Program-made: the position numbers and the translations under genes
In this document: piece by piece, positions 24,032 to 36,040 of the stretch
Position numbering within the stretch: the first letter of the stretch is position 1
How the letters are laid out: the number at the start of each line of letters is the position of its first letter
Notes under the pieces: generated by a model
What the model was told of the DNA's origin: nothing
The model's database searches: none
What the model saw: the letters and a program-made list of their open reading frames with translations, nothing else
From: Hevea brasiliensis
Lineage: Eukaryota; Streptophyta; Magnoliopsida; Malpighiales; Euphorbiaceae
Direction: 5' to 3'
DNA length: 64,000 nt
Assembly (NCBI RefSeq): GCF_030052815.1
Contig: NC_079502.1
Span: 8,892,516-8,956,515, forward strand

Positions 24032-26133
24032 TGTTAGTAGTATGCCCTAGAGCATATCATTTAGTATGTATCTTGTACATAATTTTATTAATAAAAGGCA
24101 TTTCCACTTTTCCGTTTACATAATATATTTATGTGTAATAGAAAAGGTCCATTGATATTTTGTTAGAAATATTATTCTTAAGTTGTTAAGAATATGAGTG
24201 ACAATATTTCTAGCACAAAGTATCATAAATAGGTTCACAATCGAGGATACTTCATAATAAGGACATGACTTATCCAGAAAGATTGTATTCATGTTTGTTC
24301 CCAAGTTATTTATATGAGATATAAATAAGATGGAATGGTGAGTCTCATGCCATATAACAAACATGATAGGCACTTATAAATGATAAGTAGGTCGAACCAG
24401 TGACACTTATGACAAGCACATGGAGTTTACTCTTGTCAATGTTTTGTCATAAATCATATCAGTGCATATAATCTTTAGACCTGAGATAGCACAGTTATCT
24501 TGTATATAGGTAGTTTGAGTTTGATACTGCTTTCATACTTGTACTATGTATGGGTATATGGGCATGTGTTGGCTCCTACTAGTTATATATGGAGGTAGGT
24601 GTTGATCAAGATGGAATCTGTTTCTCTAAGTAAATAGAGATAAAATCCTATGTTCATTTAATTGTTCTTGATGTTTCAAGTTCCTGGCCAGGACAGATAG
24701 ATTTATTCAGAAAAGAGTTTCTGATGAGAAAATCTTTTTAATCAAGAACTGGAATTAAAAGAGAACATAATATTCATAGCAAATGGAGTTTGACATAAAC
24801 CATGACTCCAGCTTGAGTTGGGATTTTGAAACAGAGAGATTCTAGTGCATGGTAACATATGATTATAGGTTCATTTAAGGTAAATCTTATTAATAATTGG
24901 GTGGCCATGGCATGCTATGCTAGGTGTTAACCATGGTCTATGAGGTTCATAAAATGATTTAGAGAAATCATTTATGGTAAGAAAGAGTTCTGATGATATT
25001 AAGAGTTGATATCATGTCTCATTGCCAATTAGTGATGAGCCTAGTAAGTCACACACATACACAAGTTATCACCTATTTAAATATGATTTAATTAATTAAT
25101 TAAAGAGTTTAATTGATTAATTAAATAGATTTGGTTTGCAATAAAATTGCAAAGTCCCTAGCATGACTTGAAACCAAATCTAGATTATTGGATGTGTAGT
25201 ATAAATTAAATTTATATTTAAAGTGTTTAAATATGAATTTAATTGATGAGAAATTAATTAATAGAGATTAATTAATTAATTTATATTTGATATAAATTAA
25301 TTAGAAGAAGAAAATAATTATTTTGGGTTAAGAACTCAAAATTAAGACACAGGGGCATTTTGGTCATTTCGCAGTGTGACACGTGGCACCATGAGATGGT
25401 GACACATGGCATAACACATAAGCTTGGCAAATATTTTTTAATCATGTAAGATGATTAAAATCAAGATTAAATATAGGTTTGACACTTGGCACAATGTGAT
25501 TGGGTCACTTAAACCTAGAGCTAATCAAAAGGTGACATGTGGCTAGGGTTTAATGTGTTAACCTAGCTATTTAAGTGTGGTTATGAATTGAAAACATAAC
25601 CAGCAGCCTCTCCTCTCAATTGTCACGCCACTTTGAGCCTCTCCAGCCATTCTTCTTCATCTCTCATCAATTCAAAGAGATTAGCCATCAATCTCTTGAA
25701 TTAAGAACACTAGAAATTGTTTCTAGTGTCCTGTTTACATCTCTAATCTCTTAAAAGGCAGAACTTGAATTTCTAATTAATAGAAAAGGCTTTAGAAGCT
25801 GTTCAAGGGCTGCCATAGGTGTTCTTGGTGTGGACAAGCTAGAGGGACAACATCTGGTGTCCTGAAGACGAATCTCAAAGGCGCAGACACGCTGCAGCAC
25901 ATCAAGAGGTTAGTGTAATCGTTCTTGATTTAATCTAGGGTTCTAAAATTAATCTGATTAATTTTAAAATCTTAAATGGCAAATACAGATCCAAAAAATA
26001 TTAAAAGAGTTTTAATATGTTGTTTATCATTGAAATCAAATAGATAAAAATAAATCTTGCATGGTGCATGTGACCCTAGGTGAAATTTTTTGAATTCAAT
26101 GGTATATTCTTGTGTTTTTCACGCCTGCCTTCA
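24032..26133 (+). repeat. Copia 5' LTR (2102 bp)
   Basis: Starts TGTTAGTAGTATGCCC and ends GCCTGCCTTCA. A TATTTAA at 25568-25574 is a plausible TATA box, followed by three short hairpins (25579-25601, 25675-25697, 25707-25729) that fall in the likely transcript leader. AT-rich inverted TTAATTAA runs lie near 25086-25135 and 25245-25300. Confidence 0.93.
25579..25729 (+). other. Three consecutive hairpins in the copia LTR leader
   Basis: GGTTATG/CATAACC (25579-25601), AAGAGATT/AATCTCTT with a 7-base loop (25675-25697) and ACACTAGAAA/TTTCTAGTGT with a 3-base loop (25707-25729). All three are kept in the 3' LTR (the last at 33111-33133). They lie just downstream of the TATA-like site, so they would be in the 5' end of genomic RNA. 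A packaging or dimerisation role is conjecture. Confidence 0.5.
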
Positions 26134-26135
26134 AT

Positions 26136-26147
26136 TGGTATCGAGCC
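26136..26147 (+). other. Copia primer-binding site
   Basis: TGGTATCGAGCC starts three bases after the 5' LTR and resembles the TGGTATCAGAGC site complementary to initiator tRNA-Met, with one base missing. Confidence 0.7.
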
Positions 26148-27907
26148 ACTATATTTGCCATTTAGATTGTTGATTATATAATTTAATTGTGTGTTTGATC
26201 ATGAGATCAAGAGATTCATTGCTGGTTGGATCATGAGATGTGGCGTCACACATGGAGAAGCCACCATTGGTGGAGCAACAATGGTTCCATGGGTGATTCA
26301 AGGTTTGGCTTTTAATTCTGCAATTGTTGTATGATCTAAGGCCTATTCTTTGACTAATTAAAGTGTTTAATTAGTTGTTTTAATCACACAATTAAATTAT
26401 GATTCAAATCAGAATTTTAAAAATGTTTGAATGTGATTCAAATCTGAATTTTAAAAGTTGTTTGAATGAGATTCAAATCTGAATTTTTAAAGTTGTTTGA
26501 ATCATATTTAAATCTGATTTTTAAAATTGATTCAATAAAATTCAGATCTGATTTTTAAAAATATTTGAATGTGATTCAAATCTGATTTTTAAAAATGTTT
26601 GAATGTGATTCAAATCTGAATTTTTGAAGTTGTTTGAATGTGATTCAAATCTGAATTTTTAAATTTGTTTGAATGAGATTCAAATCTGAATTTTTAAATT
26701 TATTTGAATCATATTCAAATCTGATTTTTAAGTTGAATATGAGATATTCAATTTAATTTAAGTATGTATGTTTTATTTAATTGTTAAATAGTGATATGCA
26801 TGATGGATGATCATGGACTATAAAAGACCAATGTGATTGGATTTATTTCTTTTATGTTTCTTTGGGATTGTAAATTAATTAATTTATTTTAATTTATTTT
26901 GGGCATGTATTATTAAGTTTGTAATATTTTTTGGGTTGTAATTTCATTTATTTAAGTTCTTGTAAATTCGCCTTGGTATGCCAAGGATTACTATGTAATA
27001 TTGGATTGCAAGAAGTTCAAGGAGGTCAAGAGCATTGGTGGGACCAGGGGGAGGAATTCAAGATCAAGTGTTGATTATGTACTCCTTCAGCAACTCTTGT
27101 AAAATGAATGAATGAAATGCACCTAGGAATGCCCGATTCAATTCTTGGTGGCTCGAATTGAATCCCTTAGAAAGTCCATGATCATACCATATTTACTGCT
27201 TATCCATGAATGCATGAGATGTATGGGAATGTATGCAATTATATGATATATGCATGCTAAATGGATAATGTGCAAAGTGAGACCTTAATAGTAAATAGAA
27301 TGACCATAAAATCTTCCAAACAAATGATTAAGTTGGAAATGCTATAATTAAAGTAATTATAACATAGGCCCTCCATTGGGGCAATTATTTTAAGAAATTT
27401 TAAATAGTTGCATGAGATGCAATTAATTTAAGAGATTTTCTTAAGAATAATTGTTAAGCATGAGATGTTGTAAATATGTAAATGGTTTGGTGGCCAATAT
27501 TGGATGTACTGAGGACATTAAAATTATTTGCATAATTATCGCTCAATGGGATCAACTTAACTAATGCAAGATAAGTCAATATTGGATGTACCTGAGATTT
27601 TGAGCATTAGGGGCTAGCAAAAGGATTGAACCTCACATGAGATGTGATGGGCAAGGAGTTGCTCACTTATAGTTTATTGTAATTCCAATAATGGATGTAC
27701 CTGAGGATGATCAATAGAATTATAAGAATTCAATCACCCACTAGAAATCCATCCAACTAGGATTTCCGTTTTCTACTTTGGAAGTGTAGGATTCGCTAAG
27801 TTAGTGGGAGGACCAATTTGATTAAAAGACCATAATCATTTTGGTTAATTACATGATACATTTACTAATTAATCTGGTTATTTTCTGCAGTTAATTTTCT
27901 GATAATA
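26148..27907 (+). other. Copia untranslated leader
   Basis: An unusually long ~1.76 kb leader between PBS and gag with no supported coding region. It includes a tandem repeat at 26400-26740. From 27490 to 27715 the phrase ATTGGATGTAC / AATGGATGTACCTGAG recurs three times at irregular spacing. Confidence 0.6.
26400..26740 (+). repeat. Ten-unit ~34 bp tandem repeat in the copia leader
   Basis: GATTCAAATCTGAATTTTT...GTTTGAATG is repeated about ten times with a 33-36 base period and moderate divergence. ATTCAAA and TTTGAAT within each unit are mutually inverted, so the block could fold into many small stems. Confidence 0.8.
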
Positions 27908-28592
27908 ATGAGCACAGAACAACCACCACCATCCAATATCCTTGCAAGCATACTTGATCACAATAGGTTGACAGGACCTAATCTCTCTGATTGGCTAAGA
28001 AATTTGAAACTTGTCTTGAACCTTGAACATATAGGATATGTTCTAGATTCGAATGTTCCTGGTCCCTTACCTCCAGAGGCCACACAAGAGGAACATGAAA
28101 CTTTTGACAAGTAGAAGGAGCATGATATGAGAGCTAAGTGTTACATGTTCGCTTCCATGAGTAATGAGTTACAGAAGCAGCATGAAAACTTGCAGAGTGC
28201 AAGTGAGATCCTCCTTCACCTACAAGAGTTGTATGGTGAGCACAGTAGGAATGCTAGGTATGAGATATCTAGGCAAATTGCTCCGCATGAGGATGTCCGA
28301 GGGATGTAATGTTGGGGATCATGTCCACAAGATGATTCGGCTGATTGAGCAGTTGGAATATCTTGACTTCAACATGGATTTCCAACTACAAACGGATTTG
28401 ATCCTTCAGTCCCTTCCTGAGTCTTTTGGGAATTTTGTGACAAATTTCCATATGACTAAACAGGAATGCACCTTAGCTGAATTACTCAACATGCTGGTTA
28501 TTGCCCAAAAGAATATGCCAGGCAATAAAGGAAAAGAGGTAGCTTTGTTGCATCTTCTTCACTGGAAAGTCCAACAAGAAGAAGGGCAATAA
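27908..28592 (+). pseudogene. Copia gag, frameshifted
   Basis: Opens with ATG at 27908. N-terminal motifs NILASILDHNRLTGPNLSDW and LRNLKLVLNLEHIGYVLD are typical of UBN2-type copia gag. A TAG at 28112-28114 (likely a former TGG), a stop at 28307-28309 and a frame change near 28290 break it; the C-terminal half is read in the frame of 28164-28592. A CFH start of a zinc knuckle follows at ~28675 in a third frame and then degenerates. Confidence 0.82.
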
Positions 28593-28758
28593 GAAAAAGA
28601 AACCTCGATTCTGGTCCTTCCAAGAAAATAGCTAAACAGAAAAGGAAGACTAAAGTGACAAAGGCAAAGGAAAGTGTTTCCACCGCCAACAGAGTGTTTC
28701 CATTGCCGAAGAAAGTGTTTCCATCGCGCAGTATAGCAATCTAATTGAATGCAATGCC
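28593..28758 (+). pseudogene. Copia deletion scar replacing zinc knuckle and protease
   Basis: Where a zinc knuckle and protease are expected there are only ~160 bases, with GTGTTTCCAYYGCC repeated three times (about 28674, 28693, 28713) before the integrase region starts. No D(S/T)GA/C protease motif is present. An internal deletion healed by micro-repeat slippage is the simplest reading. Confidence 0.6.
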
Positions 28759-29740
28759 ATGGTGAAAACCAACTCAAGTTCAAAATATATTTGGCACTTA
28801 AGGTTATGTCATGTTGCAGAAGATAGGATTGCAAAATTGGAGAAAATGGGGATTCTATCCTCATTGGGCTCTGAGCCTACTCTAACTTGTGAATCTTGCC
28901 TTCAAGGCAAAATGACTAGATCACCCTTTGTTGGACAAGGGCTAAGAGCTGAAAATATTTTGGAACTAATACATAGTGATGTATGTAGTCCGTTTAAAGA
29001 AATGGCTAGAGGGGGCTTGCATTATTTTATTACCTTTACTGATGATAAATCAAGGTTTGGGTATTTGTATTTGATGAAATACAAACATGAATCTTTTGAA
29101 AAGTTCAAAGAATTTAAATCTGAAGTAGAAAATCAAACAGGAAAAAATATTAAAGCTCTTTGATCAGATCGTGGAGGTGAATATTTGAGTACTGAATTTG
29201 ATGAATACTTGAGAGAGCATGGCATTGTTTCTCAGCTGACTCCTCCAGGAACGCCACAGCTGAATGGTGTATCTGAAAGGAGAAATCGTACCCTATTGGA
29301 TATGGTACGTAGTATGATGAGCTATACTGATATGCCAATCTCCTTTTGGGGATTTGCATTAGAATCACTTTATATATTCGAATAGGATTCCATCAAAATC
29401 GCTTTCTTCCACACCTTATGAGATATGGCATGGAAGAAAACCAAGTCTTAAGCATGTTAAGATTTGGGGTTGTCCAAATTATATCAAAAGTCAACACCGT
29501 AAATGGGAGACCAGATCAGAAAAAGGTCAATTTGTTGGATATCCAAAAGATAGTTTTAGATATTATTTTTATTTGCCTACTTCACAAAAGGTTGTGATAA
29601 GTAGAGATGCCACATTTCTTGAACAACAGTTTGTTCAAGACGGAGGCAAAGGAAGGCAAATAGAGTTAGAATTGGAGAATTCTGACCAACCAATGCATCG
29701 ATGGATATAAATCCATCTAGTCAACCTATACCCATTGATG
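28759..29740 (+). pseudogene. Copia integrase, broken
   Basis: Begins with the pre-integrase region (WHLRLCHVAEDRIAKLEKMG, then CESCLQGK) and the core (ELIHSDVCSPF). A TGA at 29161-29163 stands where the motif normally reads RSDRGGE, probably CGA to TGA. The same frame continues with the last catalytic stretch (QLNGVSERRNRT) to a stop at 29383. The C-terminal part is then spread over other frames, including 29346-29597. Confidence 0.85.
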
Positions 29741-29771
29741 AAACATCTATAGTGTTCCTCGTAGAACAACT

Positions 29772-30677
29772 GTGGTATCTCACCCACCAGTGAGATATGG
29801 TTTTCTTCATGAAGAAGAACAAGAGTTGTCTACTCATGGAGAAGTAGATCATGGGGATGATCCACTTACCTATGAAGAAGCTATATCAGATATAGACTCT
29901 TCAAAATGGATTGATGCTATGAAATCCGAGATTGATTCCATGTATAAGAATCAAGTTTGGGATCTTGCTGACCCACCTGAAGGTATTATACCTATTGGGA
30001 ACAAATGGGTTTTCAAGAAGAAAATTGGTTCTGATGGAAAGGTAGAGACCTATAAGGCAAGGCTAGTAGCGAAAGGGTTTCGCCAAAGGCAAGGAGTAGA
30101 CTATGAGGAGACTTTCTACTTTGTTGCCATGCTTAAATCAATTAGGATTTTATTAGCAATAGTGCATACTATGATTATGAGATTTGGCGATGGATGTCAA
30201 AATGACTTTCTCAATGGATACATTGAAGAAAACATTTTCATGGAACAACCTAAGGGATTTGAATCCCAAGATGGTTCCAAAGTATACAAGCTAAAGCGAT
30301 CCATTTATGGGTTGAAACAAGCTTCAAGGAGTTGGAACATCCGTTTTGATGAAGCCATTAAATCTTTTGGTTTTATCAAAAATGAGGATGAGCCATGTGT
30401 ATATAAGAAGGTTAGTGACAGTGCTATCACTTTCCTTGTCTTATATGTGGATGACATACTGTTGATGGGTAATGATACAGGTATGTTGACGACTATAAAG
30501 GTATGGTTGTCAAATACATTCTCCATGAAAGACTTAGGGGAGGCAACCTATATTCTTGGGATTCGCATCTATAGAGATAGAGCGAAACAAATATTTGGTT
30601 TATCCCAAAGTCTATACTTGGAAAAGGTGTTAAAAGGTTTAACATGCTTGATTCCAAGAGAGGATTGTTACCAGTGA
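29772..30677 (+). pseudogene. Copia reverse transcriptase
   Basis: 301 codons with GIIPIGNKWVFKKKIG, YKARLVAKGF, VYKLKRSIYGLKQASRSW and the catalytic LYVDDILLMGN. The first catalytic block is distorted: it reads DGCQNDFLNG where copia RTs have an MDV-x-x-AFLNG pattern, consistent with two compensating indels. The frame ends at 30677 and continues in the frame of 30644-30868. Confidence 0.9.
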
Positions 30678-31256
30678 GACATGGTATCCACCTTTCTAAA
30701 GAGATGTCTCCAAAGACACCTGAAGAAAGAGATAAGATGGCCAGGATTCCATATGCTTCGGCTATTGGAAGTTTAATATATGCAATGTTGTGTACTAGGC
30801 CGGATATCGCATATGCTGTTAGTTTGACTAGCAGGTATCAATCCAATCCAGCTTTGGAACATCGATAGTCACAAGAATATCCTTAAGTACTTGAGAAGAA
30901 CTAAGGATTTATTCTTGATTTATGGAGGTGGAGACTTGCAATTGGATGGTTATACTGATTCTGATTTCCAATCAGATATCGATAATAGAAAGTCTACCTC
31001 TGGATATGTGTTCATTTGTAATGGAGGTGCAGTCAGTTGGAAGAGTTCCAAACAGAGCACGACTGCAGATTCCACTACAGAGGCTGAGTATATTGCTGCA
31101 TTAGATGCTGCAAAGGAAGCTGTTTGGATAAAGAAGTTCATGACAGAACTTACAGTAGTTCCTTCCATTGAGTCAGTAGTTCCACTACACTGTGACAATA
31201 ATGGAGCAGCCATACAGGCTAAGGAACTAAGGTCTCACCAAAATTCAAACACATAG
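30644..31256 (+). pseudogene. Copia RT C-terminus and RNase H
   Basis: First segment (to 30868) has YASAIGSLIYAMLCTRPDIA; second (30891-31256) is RNase H with YTDSDFQSDIDNRKSTSGYV and the catalytic TEAEYIAALDAAKEAVW. A stop and frame change separate them near 30866-30890, and the C-terminal tail after 31256 is frameshifted again (TKPLSQAQLD-like text near 31355). Confidence 0.88.
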
Positions 31257-31433
31257 AAAGGCACTATCACATTATCAGAGATATAGTTGGGCAAGGCGAT
31301 ATAGTCATGCAGAAAAATAACATCGGTGACCAAAATTCAAATGATCCATTCACTAAGCCTTTGTCACAAGCTCAGTTAGACTGACATCTTGAGAAGATGG
31401 GTCTAAGGTATTGTAATGAATGGCTCTAGTGCT

Positions 31434-31443
31434 AGTGGGAGAT
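31434..31443 (+). other. Copia polypurine tract
   Basis: AGTGGGAGAT lies directly before the 3' LTR start and matches the usual copia PPT form. Confidence 0.75.
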
Positions 31444-33542
31444 TGTTAGTAGTATGCCCTAGAGCATATCATTTAGTATGTATCTTGTACATAATTTTAT
31501 TAATAAAAGGCATTTCCACTTTTCCGTTTACATAATATATTTATGTGTAATAGAAAAGGTCCATTGATATTTTGTTAGAAATATTATTCTTAAGTTGTTA
31601 AGAATATGAATGATAATATTTTTAGTACAAAGTATCATAAATAGGTTCACAATCGAGGATACTTCATAATAAGGACATGACTTATCCAGAAAGATTGTAT
31701 TCATGTTTGTTCCCAAGTTATTTATATGAGATATAAATAAGATGGAATGGTGAGTCTCATGCCATATAACAAACATGATAGGCACTTATAAATGATAAGT
31801 AGGTCGAACAGTGACACTTATGACAAGCACATGGAGTTTACTCTTGTCAATGTTTTGTCATAAATCATATCGAGGCATATAATCTTTAGACCGAGATAGC
31901 ACGCTTATCTTGTATATAGGTAGTTTGAGTTTGATACTGCTTTCATACTTGTACTATGTATGGGTATATGGGCATGTGTTGGCTCCTACTAGTTATATAT
32001 GGAGGTAGGTGTTGATCAAGATGGAATCTGTTCCTCTAAGTAAATAGAGATAAAATCCTATGTTCATTTAATTGTTCTTGATGTTTCAAGTTCTGCCAGA
32101 CAGATAGATTTATTCGTAAAAGAGTTTCTGATGAGAAAATCTTTTTAATCAAGAACTGGAATTAAAAGAGAACATAATATTCATAGCAAATGGAGTTTGA
32201 CATAAACCATGACTCCAGCTTGAGTTGGGATTTTGAAACAGAGAGATTCTAGTGCATGGTAACATATGATTATAGGTTCATTTAAGGTAAATCTTATTAA
32301 TAATTGGGTGGCCATGGCATGCTATGCTAGGTGTTAACCATGGTCTATGAGGTTCATAAAATGATTTAGAGAATCATTTATGGTAAGAAAGAGTTCTGAT
32401 GATATTAAGAGTTGATATCATGTCTCATTGCCAATTAGTGATGAGCCTAGTAAGTCACACACATACACAAGTTATCACCTATTTAAATATGATTTAATTA
32501 ATTAATTAAAGAGTTTAATTGATTAATTAAATAGATTTGGTTTGCAATAAAATTGCAAAGTCCCTAGCATGACTTGAAACCAAATCTAGATTATTGGATG
32601 TAGTATAAATTAAATTTATATTTAAAGTGTTTAAATATGAATTTAATTGATGAGAAATTAATTAATAGAGATTAATTAATTAATTTATATTTGATATAAA
32701 TTAATTAGAAGAAGAAAATAATTATTTTGGGTTAAGAACTCAAAATTAAGACACGAGGCATTTTGGTCATTTCAGCGATGTGACACGTGGCACCATGAGA
32801 TGGTGACACATGGCATAACACATAAGCTTGGCAAATATTTTTTAATCATGTAAGATGATTAAAATCAAGATTAAATATAGGTTTGACACTTGGCACAATG
32901 TGATTGGGTCACTTAAACCTAGAGCTAATCAAAAGGTGACATGTGGCTAGGGTTTAATGTGTTAACCTAGCTATTTAAGTGTGGTTATGAATTGAAAACA
33001 TAACCAGCAGCCTCTCCTCTCAATTGTCACGCCACTTTGAGCCTCTCCAGCCATTCTTCTTCATCTCTCATCAATTCAAAGAGATTAGCCATCAATCTCT
33101 TGAATTAAGAACACTAGAAATTGTTTCTAGTGTCCTGTTTACATCTCTAATCTCTTAAAAGGCATAACTTGAATTTCTAATTAATAGAAAAGGCTTTAGA
33201 AGCTGTTCAAGGGCTGCCATAGGTGTTCTTGGTGTGGACAAGCTAGAGGGACAACATCTGGTGTCCTGAAGACGAATCTCAAAGGCGCAGACACGCTGCA
33301 GCACATCAAGAGGTTAGTGTAATCGTTCTTGATTTAATCTAGGGTTCTAAAATTAATCTGATTAATTTTAAAATCTTAAATGGCAAATACAGATCCAAAA
33401 ACATATTAAAAGAGTTTTAATATGTTGTTTATCATTGAAATCAAATAGATAAAAATAAATCTTGCATGGTGCATGTGACCCTAGGTGAAAATTTTTGAAT
33501 TCAATGGTATAATCTTGTGTTTTTCACGCTTCCGTTCCTTCA
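31444..33542 (+). repeat. Copia 3' LTR (2099 bp)
   Basis: Nearly identical to 24032-26133. One cluster of four transitions (equivalent to 24197-24214) looks like cytosine deamination. Most other differences fall at CAG, CTG or CCTGG-type sites, which is unusual for real substitutions and may be sequencing error. Confidence 0.93.
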
Positions 33543-34801
33543 TAAGGAGAGTGCATAACTTATGCAGATTCACGCCCCCCTTATGCAATCTCACGGAATT
33601 GTGCATAACCTATGCGCCTGGTCATGCAGTTTCGCATAAGTGAACCAGAAACCAGCCGAAACTTGCATAAGGGACTGCATGACTTATGCAGTCCCACAAA
33701 GACTTCATTAATGAGCTGGCAGAAGATTGCCTCAGAAAATCTCACCTAAAACACACCATTTTAGGGCTTCATGTCAGAAAAAGCTATAAAAAGGACCCTT
33801 ATCCCATTTTAGAAGAAGAAAAGGAAGAAAAGGGAAAGGAGTAAGCAGCAGCTGAAGGGTCACAAACACCTCCCACACCATTTCCAATCAGATTTGGAGA
33901 TTTCTTTCTTTTCTTACATTTTTCCTACACTTCTAGTGTTGAGCTTTTTGTTTCTTAGTTTAGATTAAAGCTTTATTTCCATATAAATTCAGAATATATT
34001 GTAAATATTATGGATAGTAAGTAGTTTACTTAGATTCTGAAGTAAGGGATGTAATATTTGAAATATTTTGTGGATTTTGATTGGGTAATCCATATTTTGT
34101 GGTCTTAATGAGTTTTATTCATTTCTTGTGTGCTTAATGACATGCTTAGTGTAGGATCCCATTAAGTGATGTTCTTAATCCATGGTTGAGGCACCGAAAG
34201 GAGAAGGCCTTGTGATAGATAATCAAGAAATTGGACTTAATTAACTTAGATCTAGAAATAGACTAAGGATTAAGAGGATTCACAGATTAATTAAAGAACC
34301 TAATGGGTCTTAATTAACTCTAACTCCACGAAAGTAGGATTAGATTGATTAAGGCACTCTTTGTCTCACTCGAAAGGGTATTCAAAGGATTTAAGAATTA
34401 ATCTCCTTAAAACTCGTAAGTTCCACAAGATTGGATAACCAATTTAAAAATCCCAAAATAGCTTGAATATGAAATCCCGAACTCCGGAATCGCCTTTTCA
34501 TCATTGTTAATTTTTAATTGAATTTAATTGCTTGCCATTTTAATTTTGCCATATTTCAACTTGCTTATTTCAATTTGATGCAATTTTAGTTTTAATCATT
34601 ACATTGTCAAATAGATTATTAATTTTGCACATATAGATTTCATACTCCAATACCCATCAATTTGTTGCTTTAATCTCAAAAATAATTCAATTTAGTCAAC
34701 TTTTTATATCAAAAATTCAATCATTAACACAACTCCTCGTGGGAACGATATCTTTTCTATATTACTTGTACGACCCGTGCACTTGCGGTTGGGCCACATC
34801 A
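33543..34801 (+). repeat. Athila 3' LTR, second part
   Basis: Continues the 3' LTR after the nested copia, beginning with the right TAAGG duplication (33543-33547), with the TATA box near 33784, and ending GGGCCACATCA. Together with 23685-24031 it sums to 1601 bp after removing the duplicated five bases, exactly the 5' LTR length. Confidence 0.93.
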
Positions 34802-35076
34802 AATATTGACTATGAAAACAAATATTCTAAAAAATTAAAAAAAAAATTGTATCTTTGTATAGATTGTATTTATTTTTCAATTTTTTATTTATTTGCAAAG
34901 TTATTTTTTATAATTGTGAAAAAAATTTTATACTTTTCAAATATTTTTAATTATAACTATTTCATAAAAAAAATTTTATGCACTTTAATTATTTTTGCAC
35001 ATATCTTAATATAAATATTTAATCTAATAATTATTAAATTTATTTTCATATAAATTTAAATATATATTAGATGCAC

Positions 35077-35116
<40 letters not shown>

Positions 35117-35532
35117 AAATTGTGCGTGAACTGAACCCTGGACATGTTATAATTTTCCATTGATATTTAGGTGTAAAAAAGTAATGTATTGGTTGCATGT
35201 GAACTGAGCTCTGAACACGTAATAATTGTCCATAGGAGATCGATTGGAAGGATGGTCGGTAGGTATAACCAAATGAATTAACGTCAAGCATGAAAACTAC
35301 TAAATTATTTGCTGACCATTAGTATTCCATAGAGTAATGCGTACGCAAGATTTAATATTGAAAAGAATTAAAATTTAAATATTCATATAATTATAATAGA
35401 TTGATTATGTTTTATTCATCATAAACTTATTTTATATTATGAAAAAATAGTCACTTAATTTTTTTTTTTATAGCAATTCATCACTTATAAGTTGAAGCAT
35501 ATAAAAGTATAAATTCATTTAGGCATTCATCA
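34802..35532. repeat. Dispersed repeat, copy B, right part
   Basis: Begins with AATAT, the right copy of the Athila target duplication, and follows copy A from about 1304 to 2063, including an (AT)n tract at 35083-35114. Similarity ends near 35532. Confidence 0.75.
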
Positions 35533-35710
35533 CTATTAAAATATTTTCATTTTCTTAAAAGCATTTTGAATACTTCAAACACACATACATGAATATATTT
35601 TTACATCTTATCGCCACTCTCTTGTTAGTAAAGTTTTAATTTTCACTACGATATTCCGTCAGTAACAGATATTCTGACATAAAAAAATGACAGGTATTAC
35701 AAAAAGTCTT

Positions 35711-36035
35711 ATCCTAAATTATATCCCTTTTATTTAGACCTGTAATCAATAGGTCATCTGCATACACTAACAAAGCAAAAAAAGAATCATTTGAGCCCTT
35801 TGTAAATAAGTAATTATCATGCATAGATTGCTTGAACCCGTACTGATGTAACTTAGAAGTGAGCTCCTTATTCCATTTTCTTTCAGCTTGTTTCAAACCA
35901 TTAAGGATTTGATAAACTTGCATACTTTTGTTTTGTTTTGTGATAGCCCTCTGTAGGTCTCATGTAGAGCTCTTTATCTATATGACCAAGTAGATAAGAA
36001 TTATTTACAGCAATTAATTTGATGGATAGCTATTG
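35711..36035 (-). pseudogene. Degenerate copia RT, C-terminal fragment
   Basis: Minus-strand sequence carries NGLKQAERKW and LLVYADDLLITGLN, the second half of a copia reverse transcriptase, with YADD at the catalytic position. Between 35930 and 36035 the coding trace includes several stops. It joins in phase with 37887 onward once the small LTR element is removed. Confidence 0.8.
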
Positions 36036-36040
36036 TTTTT

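Larger units (their letters stand above)
24032..33542 (+). mobile_element. Ty1/copia retrotransposon nested in the Athila LTR
   Basis: 9511 bp with LTRs of 2102 and 2099 bp (TGTTAG...TTCA), a PBS at 26136, gag and pol remnants, a PPT at 31434 and target duplication TAAGG (24027-24031, 33543-33547). Domain order integrase, RT, RNase H marks it as copia. The protease region is missing and pol has several stops and frameshifts, so it could move only with help. The LTRs differ at few sites, so it is younger than the Athila copy it sits in. Confidence 0.94.
10938..34801 (+). mobile_element. Athila-type Ty3/gypsy retrotransposon with a nested copia
   Basis: Complete by structure: 5' LTR 10938-12538, tRNA-Asp-type PBS, gag-pol in several broken frames, an extra ORF after pol, a PPT and a 3' LTR starting at 23685. 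A 5-bp target duplication AATAT flanks it (10933-10937, 34802-34806), and copy A shows the empty site. A Ty1/copia element occupies 24032-33542 inside the 3' LTR; without it Athila is about 14.3 kb. Athila assignment rests on the tRNA-Asp primer site, the DLGA protease motif, the 1.6 kb LTRs and the long region with an extra ORF after integrase. Stops and frameshifts in every gene make it non-autonomous as written. Confidence 0.93.
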
